This document shows positions 40,493-49,239 of a stretch of DNA of 64,000 nt, one piece after another. The DNA comes from Achromobacter agilis (GTDB lineage: Bacteria; Pseudomonadota; Gammaproteobacteria; Burkholderiales; Burkholderiaceae_B): assembly GCF_900496965.1 (NCBI RefSeq), contig NZ_UFQB01000011.1, positions 62,001-126,000 on the forward strand, given 5' to 3'. Both the position numbers and the translations under genes were made by a program. A model generated the notes under the pieces. It was given only the letters and a program-made list of their open reading frames with translations. It was not told where the DNA came from and ran no database searches. Each line of letters begins with the position of its first letter. Within the stretch, counting starts at the first letter, position 1.

Positions 40493-40624
40493 GGAAAGGG
40501 AATCCGTTATTGTCGTAATGGCTGCGGATTCTACCGCGCCCCGCGCCGGGGCCGGCTACGGGTTATCGAGCGTGGCGGCGTGGCAGGGTCGCGGCCCTGT
40601 CATCCGGACGGGGGCTGCGGACGG

Positions 40625-40630
40625 TACAAT
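40625..40630 (+). promoter_or_regulatory. Probable -10 box of the surE promoter
   Basis: TACAAT 41 bases before the surE ATG in the divergent plsY-surE gap. No good -35 hexamer is seen at standard spacing. Confidence 0.4.
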
Positions 40631-40671
40631 CCGACACGTCCACCCGTGTCATATTTTCTTTCGGATGCACA

Positions 40672-41430
40672 ATGCGAATTCTGGTTTCGAACGATGATGG
40701 TTATTCGGCCCCTGGGCTCGAAGCGCTAGTAGAGGCGCTGCAAGGGCTGGGCGATCTCACCGTCGTCGCGCCCGAGACCAACCACAGCGGCGCCTCCAAC
40801 TCCCTGACGTTGAACCGCCCCTTGTCGGTGCGTACCGCTGCCAACGGCTTCATCGCCGTCAACGGCACGCCCTCCGACTGCGTCCACGTGGCCCTCACCG
40901 GGCTCATGGATACACGCCCGGACCTGGTCGTCTCGGGCATCAACAACGGCGCCAACATGGGGGACGACACGCTCTATTCGGGCACCGTGGCCGCCGCCAG
41001 CGAAGGCTACCTGTTCGGTATCCCCGCCATTGCGTTCTCCCTGGCCGAGAAAGGCTGGGCGCACATCGACTCCGCGGCCCGCGCCGCGCGCCTGGTCGTG
41101 GAGCGCCATCTGGCCCAGCCCCTGGCCGCGCCGGTGCTGCTCAACGTCAACATCCCCAGCCGCCGCTTCGAAGACCTCCATGGTTTCACGGTCACGCGCT
41201 TGGGCAAGCGCCATCCGTCGCAGCCGGTGGTACGCACCACCACCCCTTATGGCGATACGGTGTACTGGATCGGTCCCGTGGGCATGGCGGCCGACGCCGC
41301 CCCGGGCACGGACTTCCATGCCGTCGAACAAGGAACGGTGTCCGTCACGCCGCTGCGGCTGGATCTCACCCAGCACAGCCAGCTCGACGAGATCCGTACC
41401 TGGGCGGAGCCGCTATGCGTAGACGCGTAA
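40672..41430 (+). CDS. surE: 5'/3'-nucleotidase SurE
   Basis: 252 residues. Metal ligands D8 and D9 are in [10 protein letters not shown], the conserved Ser39 in [10 protein letters not shown], and [20 protein letters not shown] completes the active site. SurE dephosphorylates nucleoside monophosphates and short polyphosphate. The gene overlaps pcm by 16 bases, the conserved proteobacterial surE-pcm-nlpD order. Confidence 0.95.
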   Translation: MRILVSNDDGYSAPGLEALVEALQGLGDLTVVAPETNHSGASNSLTLNRPLSVRTAANGFIAVNGTPSDCVHVALTGLMDTRPDLVVSGINNGANMGDDTLYSGTVAAASEGYLFGIPAIAFSLAEKGWAHIDSAARAARLVVERHLAQPLAAPVLLNVNIPSRRFEDLHGFTVTRLGKRHPSQPVVRTTTPYGDTVYWIGPVGMAADAAPGTDFHAVEQGTVSVTPLRLDLTQHSQLDEIRTWAEPLCVDA

Positions 41431-42239
41431 GCCAACCGGATGTGTCGCAGGCCGTGCCGGGACGCAGCGGCCCGGTCCGCTATGACTCGGGCCGGCTCAG
41501 CCCGGGCGTCACGCCCGCGAACAGCAACACCCGGATCTCGGCGGCCACGCTGCCGCGCCAGGCCCAGGCCCCGGCGCCTGCCTCCGGCGGCAACCTGGGG
41601 CTGAACTCCGACCGCCTGCGCCAGGCCATGGTAGAGCGCCTGCGCGCGCAGGGCATCAGCGACGAGCGGGTGCTTGCCGCCATGGGCGCGGTGCCTCGCC
41701 ACCTGTTCGTGGACGAGGCGCTGGCAAGCCGCGCCTATGAAGACGCCGCGCTGCCCATCGGCCATTCGCAAACCATCTCCCAGCCTTGGGTGGTGGCGCG
41801 CATGATCGCCGCGGTGTGCGAGGACCGCGCGCCCACCCGCGTGCTGGAAGTCGGCGCGGGTTGCGGGTACCAGGCCGCCGTGCTGGCGCAGTTCGTGCGC
41901 GAGGTGCACACCATCGAACGCATCCGCGGGCTGTACGAACTCGCGCGCGAACATCTGCGCGCCTTGAAGCTCACCACGAGGATCCGACTCATCTATGGCG
42001 ACGGCATGCTGGGCCTGCCCGGCGTGGCGCCGTTCGATGCTATCGTTGTGGCTGCCGCTGGCCTCGCCATCCCGCAGGCTCTGCTCTCGCAGCTTGCGCC
42101 GGGTGGCCGCCTGATCGCTCCTGAAGGGGGCGCCAACCAGCGCCTGGTTCTGATCGAACGCACAGGCGCGGCCAGCTGGAAACGCAATGAATTAGAGGCC
42201 GTGCGCTTTGTGCCGCTACGGGCCGGAATACAATCTTGA
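41415..42239 (+). CDS. pcm: Protein-L-isoaspartate O-methyltransferase
   Basis: 274 residues. The SAM-binding motif is [17 protein letters not shown], and [18 protein letters not shown] carries the catalytic Ser region. The enzyme methylates L-isoaspartyl residues for repair of aged proteins. It has about 60 extra N-terminal residues rich in Pro, Ser and Ala before the core ([18 protein letters not shown]), longer than the ~210-residue E. coli protein. An internal start would remove this tail, but the overlapping start is retained. Confidence 0.93.
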   Translation: MRRRVSQPDVSQAVPGRSGPVRYDSGRLSPGVTPANSNTRISAATLPRQAQAPAPASGGNLGLNSDRLRQAMVERLRAQGISDERVLAAMGAVPRHLFVDEALASRAYEDAALPIGHSQTISQPWVVARMIAAVCEDRAPTRVLEVGAGCGYQAAVLAQFVREVHTIERIRGLYELAREHLRALKLTTRIRLIYGDGMLGLPGVAPFDAIVVAAAGLAIPQALLSQLAPGGRLIAPEGGANQRLVLIERTGAASWKRNELEAVRFVPLRAGIQS

Positions 42240-42256
42240 GCAAACAGGAGAAACGT

Positions 42257-43105
42257 ATGCTCAACGGGCAGTTGCAACTGACCGATATCACTCTGGGCGC
42301 GTCGTCGACGCGCCTGCGCCGCCCGCTCTTCATCGCGGGGGCGCTCAGCCTGGCCATTTTGGCGGGCTGCGCATCGAAAGGTACTCGTGCCCCGGTGGTC
42401 GACATGACCGGCGGGCAATCCGCGTCGCCGGTCGCGCCCGGCGGCACCTATGTGGTCAAGCCGGGCGACACGCTCTACAAGATCGCCCGCGCCAACAATG
42501 TGGATGTCGAAAACGTCAAGCGCTGGAACAACCTCAGCGATCCCAACCAGATCTCCGTCGGCCAGGTGCTGAAGATGTCCGGCAGCGCCGGCGGCGCGCA
42601 AACTGCGCCGGTGGGCGGCGCCAAGCCGCAGCCGCGTCCGCTGGACCAGCCCGATACCACCACGCCGCCGCCTGAAACCACGGCGACCCCGGCGCCCGCG
42701 CCGGTCGAGACCAAACCCGCCACGCGCGCGGCGGACGCCGGCGTCATCAATTGGGCCTGGCCGGCGAATGGCCAGATCGTGCAGGGCTTCAACTCCAGCA
42801 GCAAGGGCATCGACATCGCCGGCGCGCTGGGTGATCCGATCACCGCCGCCGCCGACGGGCTCGTCAAGTACAGCGGCAACGGCGTCCGCGGCCTGGGCAA
42901 CCTGATCATCGTCGAACACCAGAACGGTTTCATCACCGCTTACGCGCATAACCGCGCGGTGCTGGTGAAGACGGGCCAGACGGTCAAGCGCGGCGCCAAG
43001 ATCGCCGAACTGGGCCAAAGCGACACCACCTCGCCGCGCCTGCACTTCGAAATCCGCCGCCAGGGCACGCCGGTGGACCCGATGCAATACCTGCCCGCCA
43101 AATGA
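42257..43105 (+). CDS. nlpD: NlpD-like lipoprotein (LysM + degenerate LytM)
   Basis: 282 residues. The lipobox LAGC puts the lipidated Cys at residue 38. A LysM domain (YVVKPGDTLYKIARANNVDV) follows, then a Pro-rich linker, then a LytM/M23 domain. The LytM metal site is degenerate: GIDIAG lacks the His of H-x3-D, and the last motif reads LHFEIR without the first His of HxH. It is thus an amidase activator rather than an enzyme, as E. coli NlpD is for AmiC. The ATG at 42257 has AGGAG seven bases upstream. Confidence 0.9.
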   Translation: MLNGQLQLTDITLGASSTRLRRPLFIAGALSLAILAGCASKGTRAPVVDMTGGQSASPVAPGGTYVVKPGDTLYKIARANNVDVENVKRWNNLSDPNQISVGQVLKMSGSAGGAQTAPVGGAKPQPRPLDQPDTTTPPPETTATPAPAPVETKPATRAADAGVINWAWPANGQIVQGFNSSSKGIDIAGALGDPITAAADGLVKYSGNGVRGLGNLIIVEHQNGFITAYAHNRAVLVKTGQTVKRGAKIAELGQSDTTSPRLHFEIRRQGTPVDPMQYLPAK

Positions 43106-43881
43106 CCCCGACCCTGGTATTCGACCTGGAAACCATCCCCGATGCCGACGGGCTGCGCAAGCTCAACGGCTGGGGCCCCGAGGTTTCCGACCAGGAAGTG
43201 GTCGAGCGCGCGCTGACGGCGCGCCGCGAGGCCGTCGGGCACGATTTCCTGCCGCTGCACCTGCACAAGGTCGCGGTGGTGGGTTGCGTATTCCGCGACG
43301 ACCAGGGCTTTCGCGTCAAGACGCTGGGCCAGCCCGATGATCCCGAAGCCGCCTTGCTGGCGGGCTTCTTCAAGACCATCGAACGCTACACACCCAAGCT
43401 CGTGAGCTGGAATGGTTCGGGATTCGACCTGCCGGTGCTGCATTACCGCAGCCTGATCCAGGGAGTGCCCGCGCCGCGCTACTGGGACATGGGCGAAGAA
43501 GACCGCGATTTCAAGTTCAACAACTACATCTCGCGCTACCATTCGCGCCACCTGGACCTGATGGACCTGCTGGCCAAGTACAACGGCCGCGCCAACGCGC
43601 CGCTGGACGAACTGGCCAAGCTTTGCGGCTTTCCCGGCAAGCTGGGCATGGACGGCAGCAAGGTATGGGAAGCCTGGAGCCAGGGCCGCGCCGACGAAGT
43701 GCGGGCCTATTGCGAAACGGACGTGGTCAACACCTGGCTGGTGTATTGCCGCTTCCGCTTCCTGCGCGGCGAACTCGACCGCACGGCCTACGAGGCAGAA
43801 ATCGCGCTGGTGCGCGATACGCTCACCGCCAGCGACGCGCCGCACTGGAAGGAATATATGGCGGCCTGGGACGCCGAGTGA
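43102..43881 (+). CDS. Predicted 3'-5' exonuclease (PolB exonuclease-like, DEDDy)
   Basis: 259 residues. The acidic residues of a DnaQ-like fold are visible: D8 and E10 in VFDLETIPD, an Asp in LVSWNGSGFDLPVL, and the C-terminal YCETDVVNTW block. It matches the predicted exonuclease family related to the proofreading domain of DNA polymerase B; no biochemical role is established. The ATG overlaps the nlpD stop (ATGA), so it is the last gene of the surE operon and sits where rpoS is found in many relatives. A terminator follows. Confidence 0.85.
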   Translation: MTPTLVFDLETIPDADGLRKLNGWGPEVSDQEVVERALTARREAVGHDFLPLHLHKVAVVGCVFRDDQGFRVKTLGQPDDPEAALLAGFFKTIERYTPKLVSWNGSGFDLPVLHYRSLIQGVPAPRYWDMGEEDRDFKFNNYISRYHSRHLDLMDLLAKYNGRANAPLDELAKLCGFPGKLGMDGSKVWEAWSQGRADEVRAYCETDVVNTWLVYCRFRFLRGELDRTAYEAEIALVRDTLTASDAPHWKEYMAAWDAE

Positions 43882-43917
43882 ACGCAGGGCGTTCCCGCCA
43901 AGCCAGGAAGCAATAAC

Positions 43918-43942
43918 GACGGGGCCCGCGCGGCCCCGTTTT
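43918..43942 (+). terminator. Rho-independent terminator of the surE-pcm-nlpD-exonuclease operon
   Basis: A 7-bp GC stem (CGGGGCC / GGCCCCG) with a five-base loop followed by TTTT, 37 bp past the exonuclease stop. Confidence 0.8.
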
Positions 43943-44053
43943 CACGTCCTGGCCGCACGCAATCGACTGAAACATGGCTTGCGCGGACGAAACCCGGATG
44001 AAACCGGCCCGATCGCACAATGGTCTCGCTTTCTTCACTTACAGGAGACCTTC

Positions 44054-44656
44054 ATGTCCCGATTCGCTATCCGCTCCAACTTGGCCGCTCTTGCTCTTGT
44101 CGCCGCTACGGGTGGCCTGGTGGCCGGCACCGTTATGGCTGCTCCTACCCCGGCCGACGGCGGCCCCGCCGCGATGCACGAACGCCATCATGGCGGCGGC
44201 TTTCACAAAGGCATGCGCGACGGCCTGTTCGTCCCGGGCCTGGGTCCCGTGTCCAAGGCGCAGGTCGCCGAACTGAAGCTGGACGACAAGCAGCAAGCCT
44301 TGTTCAAGACCGCGCAGGACGGCCAGCGCAGCCTGCATGAAGCCATGCGCGCTTCCGGCGGCAAGCGCCACGACCTGCTGAAGGCGCAACTGGACAGCGG
44401 CAAGCTGGATCCGCGCGCGCTGATCGCTCAGTCCGAAACGTCGCGCGACGCCTTCGGCACGCAAGCCAAGCAGGTCCGCGACCAATGGCTGGCGGTCTGG
44501 GACAGCCTGAACGACACCCAGCGCGGCCAGGTGACCCAGATGCTCAAGGACCGCGAAGCCAAGCGGCAGGACCGCATGGCCAAGATGGAAGCACGCCACG
44601 GCAAGGGCAGGGGCCCGGCCGAAGCGGCGCCGTCCGCCGCACCCGCCGCCAAGTAA
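44054..44656 (+). CDS. Spy/CpxP-like periplasmic protein
   Basis: 200 residues, Sec signal peptide ending TVMAAP. The mature protein is helical and basic, with two LTxxQ-like elements (LKLDDKQQALFK and LNDTQRGQVTQM) and a His-rich N-terminus (HERHHGGGFHKGM). Spy-like proteins are periplasmic chaperones, often induced by envelope stress or metals. The ATG at 44054 has AGGAG 9 bases upstream. The tail is rich in Ala and Pro. It is monocistronic, bounded by terminators on both sides. Confidence 0.78.
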   Translation: MSRFAIRSNLAALALVAATGGLVAGTVMAAPTPADGGPAAMHERHHGGGFHKGMRDGLFVPGLGPVSKAQVAELKLDDKQQALFKTAQDGQRSLHEAMRASGGKRHDLLKAQLDSGKLDPRALIAQSETSRDAFGTQAKQVRDQWLAVWDSLNDTQRGQVTQMLKDREAKRQDRMAKMEARHGKGRGPAEAAPSAAPAAK

Positions 44657-44691
44657 ACCCTGGGCCGGCCGCAAGGCCGCCATGCCCGCCA

Positions 44692-44726
44692 GACCCCGGA
44701 CACGCTTGCGTGTACCGGGGTCTTTT
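44692..44726 (+). terminator. Rho-independent terminator of the Spy-like gene
   Basis: The stem GACCCCGG / CCGGGGTC continues into ACACGC / GCGTGT around a short loop and is followed by TTTT. Nothing else recognisable lies in the rest of the 44657-44967 gap apart from the presumed torF-gene promoter. Confidence 0.85.
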
Positions 44727-44967
44727 GCTGCCAGGCGCGCGCTCCCCATCTTGACGCACGCGGCGCGCCTCGGCGGCCCGGGTTTGCACGATCCTGGTGC
44801 GCCGAGCAGCTTGGGCCGCCTCTTTGGGGAGTTGCCGCGCGCGGCCCGCCAGTTGGCACAGACATTGCTTTAGGGATAGGGAACCGGTCACGACGCCGTA
44901 ACGCCGGTCTGATGGATGCGCGCCAACGCCATCCACCTCCCGTTAAATCCGATCAGGACTCCGCACC

Positions 44968-45720
44968 ATGAAGAAGACGCTGTCCGCCTTGCCCCTTGTG
45001 CTTGCCGTTTGCTTCGCCGCGCCGGCGCTGGCCGAACCCACCGACCTGGGAGGCGGCTTTTCGCTCAGCGGCAACGCCACCATCGCCAGCGACTATCGCT
45101 TCCGCGGCTATTCGCAGACCGACTTCCGGCCCGCCGTGCAACTGGGCTTCGACCTGACCCACAGTTCCGGCTTCTACCTGGGCAACTGGAACTCGAACGT
45201 TTCCAGCTTCGTGTTCACCGACGGCAACCTGGAAATGGATTTCTACGGCGGCTGGAAGGGTGACGTCGGCGGCGGCTTCTCGCTGGACGCGGGCGTGCTG
45301 CACTACTACTACCCGGGTTCGAACTCCCCGAAGGGCGGCAACTACAACAACACCGATCTCTACCTGGGCGCCTCGTACGGCAGCTACAGCCTCAAGTACT
45401 CCTACACACCCAGCGATTTCTTCAGCACGCCCGACAGCAAGGGCACCTGGTACCTGGACGGCACGGCCAACTTCGACCTGGGCGACGGCTGGGGTCTCGT
45501 CGGCCACCTGGGCTACCAGAAGCTCAAGAACCAGACCAATATGGAAGGCGACTCGATTGGCCATTACGTCGATTACAAGGTCGGCGTGACCAAGGACCTG
45601 AAGGGCTGGATCCTGGGCCTGGCCGCCGTGGGGGCCACGAAGGACAACTGGCTGCCTACCAAATACGGCCATCCTTCGGGGCGCCTGGGCGCGGTGTTCT
45701 CCGTGTCGCGCTCTTTCTGA
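44968..45720 (+). CDS. TorF-family putative porin
   Basis: 250 residues, signal peptide ending APALAE. The mature chain begins FSLSGNATIASDYRFRGYSQ, the TorF (Gcw_chp) opening, and has alternating amphipathic strands ending in a C-terminal Phe (SVSRSF), as outer-membrane barrels do. The transported solute is unknown. CAGGA lies upstream of the ATG at 44968. Monocistronic. Confidence 0.82.
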   Translation: MKKTLSALPLVLAVCFAAPALAEPTDLGGGFSLSGNATIASDYRFRGYSQTDFRPAVQLGFDLTHSSGFYLGNWNSNVSSFVFTDGNLEMDFYGGWKGDVGGGFSLDAGVLHYYYPGSNSPKGGNYNNTDLYLGASYGSYSLKYSYTPSDFFSTPDSKGTWYLDGTANFDLGDGWGLVGHLGYQKLKNQTNMEGDSIGHYVDYKVGVTKDLKGWILGLAAVGATKDNWLPTKYGHPSGRLGAVFSVSRSF

Positions 45721-45742
45721 CACCGATGCCTGGGGCATGCCA

Positions 45743-45898
45743 ATGATGGAAAACCGCCTGCTGCGGCAGTTCATCGCGGCGGCGGAAACCCTGCATTTCA
45801 GCCGCACGGCGCATGCCGCCCAGGCAGCCGGCCTGGGCGGCCCAAAGGCCATTTCCGGGATCGGCCGCAGTCCTTTTACAATAATGGGTTGCGTGTAA
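45743..45898 (+). pseudogene. Remnant of a LysR-family regulator gene (N-terminus only)
   Basis: Just after the porin gene, an ATG opens a 51-codon frame reading MENRLLRQFIAAAETLHFSR followed by TAHAAQA. This is the start of a LysR winged helix up to the turn between the first helices; in intact proteins of this type the next residues begin the recognition helix. Here the similarity stops and the frame ends in unrelated sequence (PFTIMGCV). The rest of the gene is absent: rlmD begins 16 bp later. It is a deletion relic; the likely rlmD -10 box (TACAAT, 45877-45882) lies inside it. Confidence 0.65.
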
Positions 45899-45914
45899 TT
45901 CTGGACTGCGTGAG

Positions 45915-47387
45915 ATGTCTGACGTTTTGAATATCGAATCCCTGGACCTGGAAGCCAGGGGTATCGCCCGCCGCGACGGGAAAGTCGTATTCGTGGAAGG
46001 CGCCTTGCCGGGCGAGCGGGTCTCGACGGTCACGGTGCGCCGCAAGCCTTCGTATGAGATCGCACGCGTGGACGAGGTGCTGCGGCCGTCCTCGCAGCGC
46101 GTGGTGCCGCGCTGCCCGCACTTCGGCGTCTGCGGCGGCTGTGCCATGCAGCACCTGGAGCCCAGCACGCAGGTCGCCATCAAGCAGCGTTCGCTGGAAG
46201 ACACGTTCTGGCACGTCGGCAAGCTGCGTCCCGCGCGCATCCTGGCTCCCCTGCAAGGCCCGACCTGGGGCTACCGCTACCGCGCCCGGCTGTCCGTGCG
46301 CGTCGTGCCGAAGAAGGGCGGCGTGCTGGTCGGCTTCCATGAACGCAAGAGCAGCTATGTGGCCGACATGCGCGAATGCCACGTGCTGCCCCGCCACGTC
46401 AGCGACCTGCTGCTGCCGCTGCGCGCGATGATCGCTTCCATGTCGGCGCCCGACCGCCTGCCGCAGATCGAGGTGTCGCTGGGAGAGGGCGTGACCGCGC
46501 TGGTCCTGCGCCACCTGCTGCCGCTGACCGACGGCGACATCGCCATCCTGCGCGCCTTCGCCGCCAAGCACAATGTGCAGTGGTGGCTGCAGGCGAAGGG
46601 GCCCGACACCGTGCACCCGCTCGAACGCGAGCACGACGACACGCTGGCCTACACCATGCCGCAGTTCGGCCTGCGCATGCCGTACCGGCCCACGGACTTC
46701 ACGCAGGTCAATCACTCCATCAACCGCGCCATGGTGTCGCGGGCCCTGCAACTGCTGGAAGTGCAGCCCACCGACCGCGTGGCCGACCTGTTCTGCGGCC
46801 TGGGCAATTTCACGCTGCCCCTGGCCACGCAGGCCCGCGAGGCGGTGGGCGTGGAGGGCAGCAAGGCGCTGACCGACCGTGCCCTTGACGCCGCGTCGCG
46901 CCACGGCCTGGGCGGCAGCACCAGCTTCGCGACCTTGAACCTATTCGAAGTAGACGTGGACTGGCTGCGCGGCCTGGGCTATTTCGACCGCATGCTGATC
47001 GATCCGCCGCGCGAAGGCGCGCAGGCCGTGGCGCAGGCGCTGTCGCAGCTCGAACCGCAGGAGCGTCCTCGCCGTATCGTCTACGTGTCCTGTAATCCGG
47101 CCACGCTGGCGCGCGACGCGGCCATCCTCGTGCATGAAGGCGGTTACGTGCTCAAGAGCGCGGGCGTGATCAACATGTTCCCGCACACGGGCCACGTGGA
47201 ATCCATCGCGGTATTCGAATCGCTGGACGCCGAGGGCGTCCAGGTGGTGAAGGAACGCGCCCGCGAACGCGCCGCAAAGGCCGCCGCCGACGCCGCAGCA
47301 GCCGAAGCCGCCAAGCTGGCAGCGGCGGCTGAGGCGGCCGAGGCGCAAGCTGCCGTCGCCGCGGCCGGGGCGCCGGTCCCGGGTTAA
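45915..47387 (+). CDS. rlmD: 23S rRNA (uracil(1939)-C(5))-methyltransferase
   Basis: 490 residues. Iron-sulfur cysteines are seen in [15 protein letters not shown] with a fourth in MRECHVL; the SAM motif is [16 protein letters not shown]; the catalytic Cys is residue 393 in [13 protein letters not shown]. An N-terminal TRAM domain ([20 protein letters not shown]) precedes them. The enzyme makes m5U1939. The last ~50 residues are an Ala/Glu/Lys-rich helical tail not found in E. coli RlmD. Confidence 0.93.
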   Translation: MSDVLNIESLDLEARGIARRDGKVVFVEGALPGERVSTVTVRRKPSYEIARVDEVLRPSSQRVVPRCPHFGVCGGCAMQHLEPSTQVAIKQRSLEDTFWHVGKLRPARILAPLQGPTWGYRYRARLSVRVVPKKGGVLVGFHERKSSYVADMRECHVLPRHVSDLLLPLRAMIASMSAPDRLPQIEVSLGEGVTALVLRHLLPLTDGDIAILRAFAAKHNVQWWLQAKGPDTVHPLEREHDDTLAYTMPQFGLRMPYRPTDFTQVNHSINRAMVSRALQLLEVQPTDRVADLFCGLGNFTLPLATQAREAVGVEGSKALTDRALDAASRHGLGGSTSFATLNLFEVDVDWLRGLGYFDRMLIDPPREGAQAVAQALSQLEPQERPRRIVYVSCNPATLARDAAILVHEGGYVLKSAGVINMFPHTGHVESIAVFESLDAEGVQVVKERARERAAKAAADAAAAEAAKLAAAAEAAEAQAAVAAAGAPVPG

Positions 47388-47412
47388 TGCGCCGGGCCGC
47401 TGGGGCGGCGCA

Positions 47413-47805
47413 TCAGTGCGCCCGCTCCAGGCCCTCGAGAATAGGGCAGTCCGGCCTGTCGTCGCCGTGGCAATGATGTGCAAGGTGCTTGAGCGTGGCG
47501 GCCATGTCGCGCAGCGCCTCGGCCTTGCGCTCCAATTCCTGCACGTGTTCCAGCGCGATGCGCTTGACGTCGGCGCTGGCCCGGCTGCGGTCTTTCCAGA
47601 GCGCCAGCAGTTCGTTCATCTGTTCCACCGAGAAGCCCAGATCCCGCGCCCGGCGCACGAAGCGCAGCGTGTGCAGGTCATGGTCGCTGTAGACCCGATA
47701 GCCGGAATCCGTGCGCACGGCCGGCCCGATCAGGCCGATGCTTTCGTAATAGCGGATCATCTTGGCAGAAATGCCCGAGCTTTTCGCTGCCTGGCCGATA
47801 TTCAT
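47413..47805 (-). CDS. cueR: Cu(I)-responsive MerR-family regulator
   Basis: 130 residues. MerR helix-turn-helix MNIGQAAKSSGISAKMIRYY, long dimerisation helix, and the metal loop C112-x7-C120 (CHGDDRPDC), the same Cys positions as E. coli CueR. It activates copper genes by twisting a promoter with a 19-bp spacer. The start MNIGQ is chosen as the MerR consensus N-terminus. It is divergent from copZ, with the operator between them; no copA is in the window. Confidence 0.92.
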   Translation of the reverse strand: MNIGQAAKSSGISAKMIRYYESIGLIGPAVRTDSGYRVYSDHDLHTLRFVRRARDLGFSVEQMNELLALWKDRSRASADVKRIALEHVQELERKAEALRDMAATLKHLAHHCHGDDRPDCPILEGLERAH

Positions 47806-47843
47806 CGCGCGACTCCTTTCGTTCCAATACCTCGATTCTACGC

Positions 47844-47874
47844 TTGACCTTGACATTGTTGGAAGGTTTAAGCT
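47844..47874 (+). promoter_or_regulatory. CueR-type promoter/operator for copZ
   Basis: -35 TTGACC (47844-47849) and -10 TAAGCT (47869-47874) are separated by 19 bp, the overlong spacer of MerR-regulated promoters. The dyad ACCT-N13-GGAAGGT spans 47847-47867 between them. The arrangement is almost the same as the copA promoter of E. coli. CueR bound here should turn on copZ when Cu(I) is high. Confidence 0.85.
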
Positions 47875-47930
47875 GTATTCACGATGGATGAAACACTGTC
47901 CGCCAACCTTGAATCCCTTTGGAGATAGAC

Positions 47931-48131
47931 ATGAGCATCGAGTTCCAAGTGCCTGACATGACCTGCGGCCATTGCGTCAAGACGATTACCGGCGCGGTGA
48001 ACCAGGCCGCGCCCGGCGCGACCGTGACCGTGGACCTGCCGTCGCACCGCGTGACCGTGGCGGGCGCTGGCGAAGCCGACAAGATCGAGGCCGCGATCCG
48101 CGAGGCCGGGTACCAACCCGCGCGCGTGTAA
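47931..48131 (+). CDS. copZ: Copper chaperone (heavy-metal-associated domain)
   Basis: 66 residues, a single HMA domain with the Cu(I) motif MTCGHC (C12, C15) and fold pattern VTVDLPSHRVTVAG. It carries Cu(I) in the cytosol, usually to a CopA ATPase. GGAG lies seven bases before the ATG at 47931; an upstream in-frame ATG at 47919 is less likely. Controlled by the CueR site upstream. Confidence 0.9.
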   Translation: MSIEFQVPDMTCGHCVKTITGAVNQAAPGATVTVDLPSHRVTVAGAGEADKIEAAIREAGYQPARV

Positions 48132-48187
48132 TCTCCCTGGCCGCCAGCCGCGCTATGATAGTTCGCGTCTGGCGGTTTATTTTTTAT

Positions 48188-48240
48188 CATTGATTAAAGC
48201 TATCAATCAATTTAAATTATTAAATTTGATTAATTGATAG
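48188..48240. promoter_or_regulatory. A/T-rich inverted repeats before the peroxiredoxin gene, candidate OxyR site
   Basis: Two nested symmetries: GATTGAT-N7-ATCAATC (48188-48208), and CTATCAAT (48200-48207) facing ATTGATAG (48233-48240). The region is strikingly A/T-rich for this genome. The 4-7-4 spacing TGAT-N7-ATCA resembles the ATAG-N7-CTAT half of OxyR sites, but the match is imperfect. It lies about 60-115 bp upstream of the peroxiredoxin-glutaredoxin ATG, a sensible place for a regulator. Confidence 0.45.
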
Positions 48241-48302
48241 CCAGGATTTATCATTCTTTCCATGGTGGTTGAACGAAACCCCGCTACCCAAGGAGAGATT
48301 GA

Positions 48303-49031
48303 ATGCTGCAAAACCGCGAAGGCCAACGTGTTCCGAACGTAACGTTCCCCGTCCGCCAGGACAACACCTGGAAGCAGGTCACCTCGGACGACCTGTTCAA
48401 GAACAAGACCGTCGTGGTCTTCTCGCTCCCCGGCGCCTTCACGCCGACCTGCTCGTCGACTCACCTGCCGCGCTACAACGAACTGGCGCCCGCTTTCTTC
48501 GAAGCCGGCGTGGACAGCATCGTGTGCGTGTCGGTGAACGACACCTTCGTCATGAACGAATGGGCAAAGGACCAGGAGTCCGCCAACATCACGCTGCTGC
48601 CTGACGGCAACGGCGAGTTCACCGAAGGCATGGGCATGCTGGTCGACAAGCGCGACCTGGGCTTCGGCAAGCGCAGCTGGCGCTATTCGATGCTGGTCAA
48701 GGACGGCGTCGTCCAGAAGATGTTCATCGAGCCGGAAAAGGAAGGCGATCCGTTCGAAGTGTCGGACGCCGACACCATGCTGGCCTACTTCGCCCCGTCG
48801 GCGAAGAAGCCTGACCAGGTCGTCGTGTTCTCCAAACCGGGCTGCCCGTTCTGCGTCGAAGCCAAGGCGCTGCTGGAAGGCAAGGGCTATGCCCCGATCG
48901 AGATCCCGCTGGAAAACAAGGTCCGCGGCCGCGTGATCGGCGCCGTGTCCGGCAAGGGCACCGCCCCGCAGGTGTTCATCAACGGCTCGCTGATCGGCGG
49001 CCTGGAAGATCTGAAGGCGCACTTCGCCTAA
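48303..49031 (+). CDS. Peroxiredoxin-glutaredoxin fusion (hybrid Prx5)
   Basis: 242 residues in two domains. Residues 1-165 are a Prx5-type peroxiredoxin with peroxidatic Cys50 in [15 protein letters not shown]; residues 171-242 are a glutaredoxin with CPFC (C181, C184) and the [14 protein letters not shown] glutathione-binding segment. Such hybrids reduce H2O2 and alkyl hydroperoxides using glutathione directly. GGAGA lies just upstream. A disulfide reductase gene follows about 210 bp downstream. Confidence 0.93.
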   Translation: MLQNREGQRVPNVTFPVRQDNTWKQVTSDDLFKNKTVVVFSLPGAFTPTCSSTHLPRYNELAPAFFEAGVDSIVCVSVNDTFVMNEWAKDQESANITLLPDGNGEFTEGMGMLVDKRDLGFGKRSWRYSMLVKDGVVQKMFIEPEKEGDPFEVSDADTMLAYFAPSAKKPDQVVVFSKPGCPFCVEAKALLEGKGYAPIEIPLENKVRGRVIGAVSGKGTAPQVFINGSLIGGLEDLKAHFA

Positions 49032-49042
49032 GCGCCTGACAG

Positions 49043-49064
49043 GGCAGGGGCGCCAGCCCCTGCC
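49043..49064 (+). terminator. Hairpin after the peroxiredoxin-glutaredoxin gene
   Basis: A 9-bp stem (GGCAGGGGC / GCCCCTGCC) with a four-base loop starts 12 bp past the stop. No T-tract follows, so it is either a weak terminator or a stabilising 3' structure. Confidence 0.4.
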
Positions 49065-49239
49065 TGCCGGCCGGGCCGCTCAGGCGGTCCGGCGCGGGCA
49101 ACCCCGCGAGTTTCCCTTGTTCCGCATCTTTGCGCGGCCCCTGAAGGCGCCGCGGGACGGCGTTCGTCCGGAGGGTGCGCAACAAGGCGGAATGCGCCTT
49201 GCCAATCCTGCTCCACGCCACACCGGGAGATACCAAGAC

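Noticed and set aside
44682-44873. 63-codon frame after the Spy-like gene
   Set aside because: It begins inside the terminator hairpin and encodes no recognisable protein.
49117-49239. Upstream extension of the disulfide reductase from the start at 49117
   Set aside because: The extra 41 residues are basic and disordered, and would precede the usual FAD-binding strand; GGGAGA directly before 49240 supports the shorter form.
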